A stretch of DNA of 9,485 nt from positions 1 to 9,485 of the forward strand of contig CAZNFI010000120.1 in the NCBI GenBank assembly GCA_964572185.1. Direction: 5' to 3'. This document shows, in pieces, positions 6,431-9,485 of this stretch. The first letter of the stretch is position 1, and every line of letters begins with the position of its first letter. The stretch is from Azophilus sp964572185. GTDB taxonomy: Bacteria; Pseudomonadota; Gammaproteobacteria; Pseudomonadales; Azotimanducaceae. Made by a program: the position numbers and the translations under genes. The notes under the pieces are model-generated. The model worked only from the letters and a program-made list of their open reading frames with translations. It did not search any database and was not told the DNA's origin.

Positions 6431-6485
6431 GGGACGTCGCTTCCCGAGTCGGGACCGGCTTTGCGGTTAACGCACCCGCACGGAT

Positions 6486-7931
6486 TCAGGGATTGCCGGA
6501 TTGTCGGCGCCAGGTGCTCGGCGGCTGAAAAGACCCCTGCCAGATGCCCTGCCGGAGCCTTTGCGCCTGATCCTGCTCGGCGCCGAATAACCGGGCGCCG
6601 ACGCCGACCGCCAGCGCGTGCCCCTTGGCCACCATCAACCGTGACAGGTTGTTGGGGCGATGCTCCTCCACGAAGCGGAGCGGCGATAGCGGCTCGAATT
6701 CGCCGCCCGGGACGACCTCGCAATGTGCGACCAGGCGGTTCTCGCCGATGGCGAAAAACGGCAGGCAGACCACCAGGTGCTGCTGCAGGAGCGACTGCAG
6801 GGCCTGGGTCGCCTGGCGCCCGCAGGCGTAGTCGTCACCGGCGGCGTCCTGGCAGACCTGCCCGTCTTCCACGGCATCGATGCCGAACAGCTTCAGCTCG
6901 GTGCCGCCGAGGAACAGCGTCTCGCCGTCGATGGCGTTGGCGAAGACCGGCCCGATCATCTCGCCCGACTGGTCTCCGGGAGCCTGCACCTGGTCCCACT
7001 GGTTGATGGCGAACACCGCGGCCGCGAGCACCAGCGCCATGACCTGCCGCGGCCAGCCGAGTCGAAACGGCACATCGTGCAGCGCACCGATGATGCTGCG
7101 CATGGGCGGGATGATGGCGCGCGTGCCGTAGACGATGACCGCCACGATGAACAGCACGTAGACGACCAGTTGCGTCGGGTTGAACTGGCCGAAGTAGGCG
7201 CCCTGCTGCAGTGCCGACGACCAGGTGAGCGCCGCGCTGTTACCGAAGAACACGGCCCAGTTCATGATGAACACGTTGACGCCCGAGGTCGGCGACCAGG
7301 TGCGCAGGTTGTCGGTCTGGAAGACGTGCAGCACCGGCGGGTTCAGGCGGAATATCTCGTGCACCGCCACCGCGGGCAGCACCGTGGAATGCAGCGCGTC
7401 CTGCAGTACCTTCAGCCGATTGGCCGTCAACCAGAACACGAACACCGCGAAGCCCACCGCCGCCACCGGCAGAATCGACTTGGGCACCTGGTACTCGCCG
7501 AGAAAAATGTGGTCGGAGGCGGCATTGGCGTTGAGTTGATTGAGGCTGGTGAAGAAGATGGACAGGAAGGTGCCGGCGAAGGAAATCCAGAAGATGTTCG
7601 ACAGCCGGTCGATGCACTTCACCAGCGCTGCGGCCTGGATGGACAGCGGGCTCAGTTGCAGTTGCACCTGGGGGGAAGCGGGGTCGTCGGGAGATTGCGC
7701 CGGCGCCGCACCGCCCGCATGCGCAGCGCCCTGCGGGCCTGGATTGGGCGAGGCGTCGTCCCGCCCGGCGCCCGGGATTGCCCCGGTTACGGGTTGCGGG
7801 CTGCCTTGCTGCGTTGCGGAGCCCGGCTGTTGCGATGGTGTGTCGGCGCCTGCCACATCGCCGGAAGTGCCGGCCGACGTCCCGGGCCGCGGCGGCTTGC
7901 CGCCGCCCTTTTGACCGGACTCATCGCTCAT
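6486..7931 (-). CDS. Polytopic membrane protein with C-terminal staphylococcal-nuclease-like domain
   Basis: A 481-residue protein I do not recognise as a whole. Residues 1-95 are low-complexity (Gly, Pro, Ala, Gln, Ser), likely disordered. About five hydrophobic segments follow, near 112-130, 153-170, 218-236, 255-270 and 296-311. Residues about 328-476 resemble an SNase-like (thermonuclease/YncB-type) domain: AIDGETLFLGG, LKLFGIDAVE, CGRQATQAL, NRLVAHCEV, LSRLMVAKGHALA and RQGIWQGSFQPPSTWRR. Basic loops after segments 2 and 4 suggest N-terminus inside and the nuclease-like domain in the periplasm. Four cysteines (360, 370, 389, 404) sit where secreted relatives have them. By eye alignment with S. 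aureus nuclease, Asp21 is Glu337 and Arg35 is Lys347, while Asp40, Glu43 and Arg87 match Asp352, Glu355 and Arg399. Activity is therefore uncertain. GGTGAG lies 11 bases before the start. The gene is convergent with the DsbA-like gene. Confidence 0.8.
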   Translation of the reverse strand: MSDESGQKGGGKPPRPGTSAGTSGDVAGADTPSQQPGSATQQGSPQPVTGAIPGAGRDDASPNPGPQGAAHAGGAAPAQSPDDPASPQVQLQLSPLSIQAAALVKCIDRLSNIFWISFAGTFLSIFFTSLNQLNANAASDHIFLGEYQVPKSILPVAAVGFAVFVFWLTANRLKVLQDALHSTVLPAVAVHEIFRLNPPVLHVFQTDNLRTWSPTSGVNVFIMNWAVFFGNSAALTWSSALQQGAYFGQFNPTQLVVYVLFIVAVIVYGTRAIIPPMRSIIGALHDVPFRLGWPRQVMALVLAAAVFAINQWDQVQAPGDQSGEMIGPVFANAIDGETLFLGGTELKLFGIDAVEDGQVCQDAAGDDYACGRQATQALQSLLQQHLVVCLPFFAIGENRLVAHCEVVPGGEFEPLSPLRFVEEHRPNNLSRLMVAKGHALAVGVGARLFGAEQDQAQRLRQGIWQGSFQPPSTWRRQSGNP

Positions 7932-8130
7932 GCAGCGGCTGTCTCACCGTTGTGCGCACCGACGATTCTGCTGCATTGATTCAAAACGGCTTTTTCAAAA
8001 CGAAACCGGCGGGCCTCAAACCGGGCCGAGTCAGAACCCGCTGCCATTGCAGCACACTTCGCAGGCAAAAGCATGTCCGCCACGGTGCTCGGCCGGCGCC
8101 GCTTCGACGCCACGATGCCGCACGAGCGAC

Positions 8131-8152
8131 GGCGATCTCGCGCCCTTTTTTT
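8131..8152 (+). terminator. Possible short intrinsic terminator, no gene upstream of it
   Basis: GGCG (8131-8134) can pair with CGCC (8141-8144) across a 6-base loop, followed after one C by seven T residues (8146-8152). The stem is only 4 bp, with alternative pairings using CGAG and CTCG. No plus-strand gene ends here, so if real it would end an unannotated transcript. It may equally be chance. Confidence 0.2.
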
Positions 8153-8163
8153 GATGCCCTGTA

Positions 8164-8192
8164 TTGTGCGGTCACCCGGCGATTGCTATTTT
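8164..8192 (+). promoter_or_regulatory. Candidate promoter of the LLM oxidoreductase
   Basis: TTGTGC (8164-8169, three consensus bases) and TATTTT (8187-8192, four of six) are separated by exactly 17 bases. The predicted start near 8199 would leave a leader of about 30 bases including the GAGG Shine-Dalgarno at 8218-8221. This is weak evidence by eye. Confidence 0.28.
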
Positions 8193-8228
8193 GCGGCGCG
8201 TTTCAATCACGATGCTTGAGGAATGACC

Positions 8229-9266
8229 ATGAAGCTGGGACTGCTGTTCGGATACGCGGGGCGCAAGATCAGCGTACCCATCGATGCCATCAGGCATGCG
8301 GAGAGCCTGGGGTTCGACTCGGTGTGGACCTCGGAGGCCTATGGGTCCGATGCGATCACCCCGGCGGCCTGGATTCTGGCGCAAACCGATAAGATCAGGG
8401 TCGGCACCGCCATCATGCAGATGCCGGCGCGCTCGCCGGCCATGGCCGCCATGACGTCGATGAGCCTGGCGGAACTGTCCGGCGGCCGCTTCATCTGCGG
8501 CCTGGGCGCTTCCGGCCCGCAGGTGGTCGAGGGCTGGCACGGGGTGCCCTACGGCAAGCCCATCACGCGGCTCAAGGAATACGTGAACATCATGCGCCAG
8601 ATCTTCGCCCGCGAGGCGGTTGCCACTTACGAAGGCGAGATGTACCAGCTGCCCTATTCGGGCGAGGGCGCCACCGGGCTCGGCCGGCCGTTGAAGAGCA
8701 TCATGCACTGCGAAGAGGACATCCCCATCTATGCGGCCAGCATCACGCCCAAGGGCGTTGAAGCCGCCGCGGAAGTGGCGGACGGCTTCTTCCCGATCTG
8801 GATGGACCCGGACAATTTCAGCGTGTTCGAAGGGCCGATCAATCGCGGCCTGGCCAATGCCGGCGACAAGGACCTGAGCCAGTTCGATGTGGCGCCGTTC
8901 GTCACCGTGGCCATGGGCGATGACATCGAGCAGTGCATGATGCCCATGCGCGGCAGCATGGCGCTGTACATCGGCGGCATGGGGGCGCGCAACAGGAACT
9001 TCTACAACGACTACGCCAAGCGCCTCGGTTTCGAGGAAGACGCGCTCAAGATTCAGGACCTGTTCCTGTCCGGGCGGCGCGACGAAGCCATGGCGGCGGT
9101 GCCGGCGGAACTGATCGATGCCTGTCACCTGGTGGGGCCGGCGGACCGTATCAAGGACCGGCTGCAACGCTGGCGGGAGGCGGAGGCGCGCGGCCACGTC
9201 TCCAGCATGATGCTCGGCTGCCAGCAGCCGGAGGCGCTTGCGCTGGTTGCCGAACAGATGCTCTGA
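8229..9266 (+). CDS. LLM-class F420-dependent oxidoreductase (Rv3520c-like)
   Basis: A 345-residue luciferase-like (bacterial luciferase TIM-barrel) oxidoreductase. Seen: MKLGLLFGY, AESLGFDSVWTSEAYGSDA (24-42), KIRVGTAIMQMPARSP (55-70), LSGGRFICGLGASGPQVVEGW (83-103), TRLKEYVNIMRQI (113-125), LPYSGEGATGLGRPLK (141-156), IYAASITPKGVEAAAEVADG (167-186) and ALYIGGMG (245-252). This order is that of the mycobacterial Rv3520c group, which is assigned to coenzyme F420 rather than FMN. Its substrate is unknown; a hydride transfer from reduced F420 to a small ketone, aldehyde or lipid-like compound is inferred. The ATG at 8229 is preferred to the in-frame ATG at 8223, because GAGG at 8218-8221 is seven bases from it but one base from the other. 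No F420 synthesis genes are in the window. The protein is full length and probably a single-gene unit. Confidence 0.9.
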   Translation: MKLGLLFGYAGRKISVPIDAIRHAESLGFDSVWTSEAYGSDAITPAAWILAQTDKIRVGTAIMQMPARSPAMAAMTSMSLAELSGGRFICGLGASGPQVVEGWHGVPYGKPITRLKEYVNIMRQIFAREAVATYEGEMYQLPYSGEGATGLGRPLKSIMHCEEDIPIYAASITPKGVEAAAEVADGFFPIWMDPDNFSVFEGPINRGLANAGDKDLSQFDVAPFVTVAMGDDIEQCMMPMRGSMALYIGGMGARNRNFYNDYAKRLGFEEDALKIQDLFLSGRRDEAMAAVPAELIDACHLVGPADRIKDRLQRWREAEARGHVSSMMLGCQQPEALALVAEQML

Positions 9267-9293
9267 ACCCGGCGTTCTGCCGGTGCGCGCAGG

Positions 9294-9485
9294 TACACGC
9301 TGGACAATACGCCGTCGTCGAGGGAGGGGGACTACTGGATTGCCGACCTGCGCATTACCTGGCACCTGGCGAACGACAGCACCAGCGTCTCGTTGTGGGC
9401 CACCAACCTGTTCGATGAGAACTATGTCGATACCATGCTCAACCAGTCGGGCGATGTGGAAATTGGAGGCATCGACCCCAGCCTT
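9294..9485 (+). pseudogene. Headless C-terminal fragment of a TonB-dependent receptor (runs off right edge)
   Basis: From 9294 the frame reads YTLDNT, then DYWIADLRITWHL, SVSLWATNLFDENYVD and GGIDPSL, typical of the last barrel strands of a TonB-dependent receptor, where a W-x-x-NLFDE-x-Y motif lies near the C-terminus. Only about 28 bases separate it from the stop of the LLM gene. There is no signal peptide, plug or plausible start: the first in-frame ATG (9437) is past the conserved motif. The frame is the same as that of the LLM gene, with the TGA at 9264-9266 between them. It is probably what is left after a deletion or recombination that removed the front of a receptor gene. It is not the missing end of the left-edge receptor in its present arrangement, since that gene runs the other way. 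Confidence 0.75.

Larger units (their letters stand above)
7932..8228. other. Divergent spacer between the SNase-like gene and the LLM oxidoreductase
   Basis: This 297-base gap holds the start regions of both divergent genes. I find no convincing coding frame, tRNA or known riboswitch fold. It contains a short hairpin with a seven-T run near 8131-8152 and a candidate promoter at 8164-8192, both listed separately. No good promoter for the minus-strand gene is apparent by eye. Confidence 0.5.

Noticed and set aside
6442..6454. TCCCG-AGT-CGGGA hairpin as a bidirectional terminator for the convergent genes
   Set aside because: The stem is only 5 bp and no T-run follows on either strand.
6723..7979. 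418-codon plus-strand open frame
   Set aside because: It mirrors the SNase-like membrane gene; its His/Arg/Glu-rich translation is typical of an antisense shadow, while the minus strand shows membrane segments and an SNase-like domain.
8172..9365. 397-codon minus-strand open frame
   Set aside because: It is antisense to the LLM gene, which has strong family motifs throughout.
1..9485. The receptor pieces at both window edges as the two halves of one gene split by an insertion
   Set aside because: The left piece is an N-terminal half reading leftward and the right piece is a C-terminal end reading rightward. A simple insertion would leave both in the same direction, and no transposase or target-site duplication is seen.

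Overview
The window is GC-rich, densely coded bacterial chromosome. The TonB-dependent receptor, GlcDEF-type glycolate oxidase, GloA-type glyoxalase and membrane-anchored DsbA-like protein all point to a Gram-negative proteobacterium. An environmental, high-GC gammaproteobacterium fits best, but I cannot place the genus. The Rv3520c-like F420-type luciferase-family oxidoreductase at the right is better known from Actinobacteria, though it also occurs in some proteobacteria.

Layout. At the left edge the first 222 codons of a TonB-dependent receptor run leftward off the window. A divergent glyoxalase-like gene (830-1225) shares its upstream region. It is followed by a non-coding stretch holding a 9-bp-stem hairpin and four tandem copies of a 17-bp unit. 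Next come glcD, glcE and glcF (1462-5398), the three subunits of glycolate dehydrogenase. glcE and glcF overlap by 20 bp, and GlcF carries an unusual low-complexity linker. A gap with a 13-bp tandem duplication leads to a membrane-anchored DsbA-like thiol oxidoreductase (5614-6315). Downstream of it lies a decayed second copy of the DsbA 3' end (about 6353-6430). A convergent minus-strand gene (6486-7931) encodes a disordered N-terminus, about five membrane segments and a staphylococcal-nuclease-like C-terminal domain. A 297-base spacer precedes an F420-type LLM oxidoreductase (8229-9266). Directly after its stop is a headless C-terminal piece of a TonB-dependent receptor, which runs off the right edge.

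How the parts may work together. GlcDEF oxidises glycolate to glyoxylate and feeds electrons to the respiratory chain. Family members can also take D-lactate, the end product of the glyoxalase route, so the neighbouring glyoxalase may be metabolically related. The DsbA-like protein and the convergent nuclease-like membrane protein may both act on the periplasmic side, where the four cysteines of the nuclease-like domain could form disulfides.

I see no phage, CRISPR, insertion sequence, tRNA or rRNA. The strongest candidate for something little described is the membrane/SNase-like fusion at 6486-7931. The two gene remnants (DsbA tail and receptor tail) suggest past duplication or deletion in the right half of the window.
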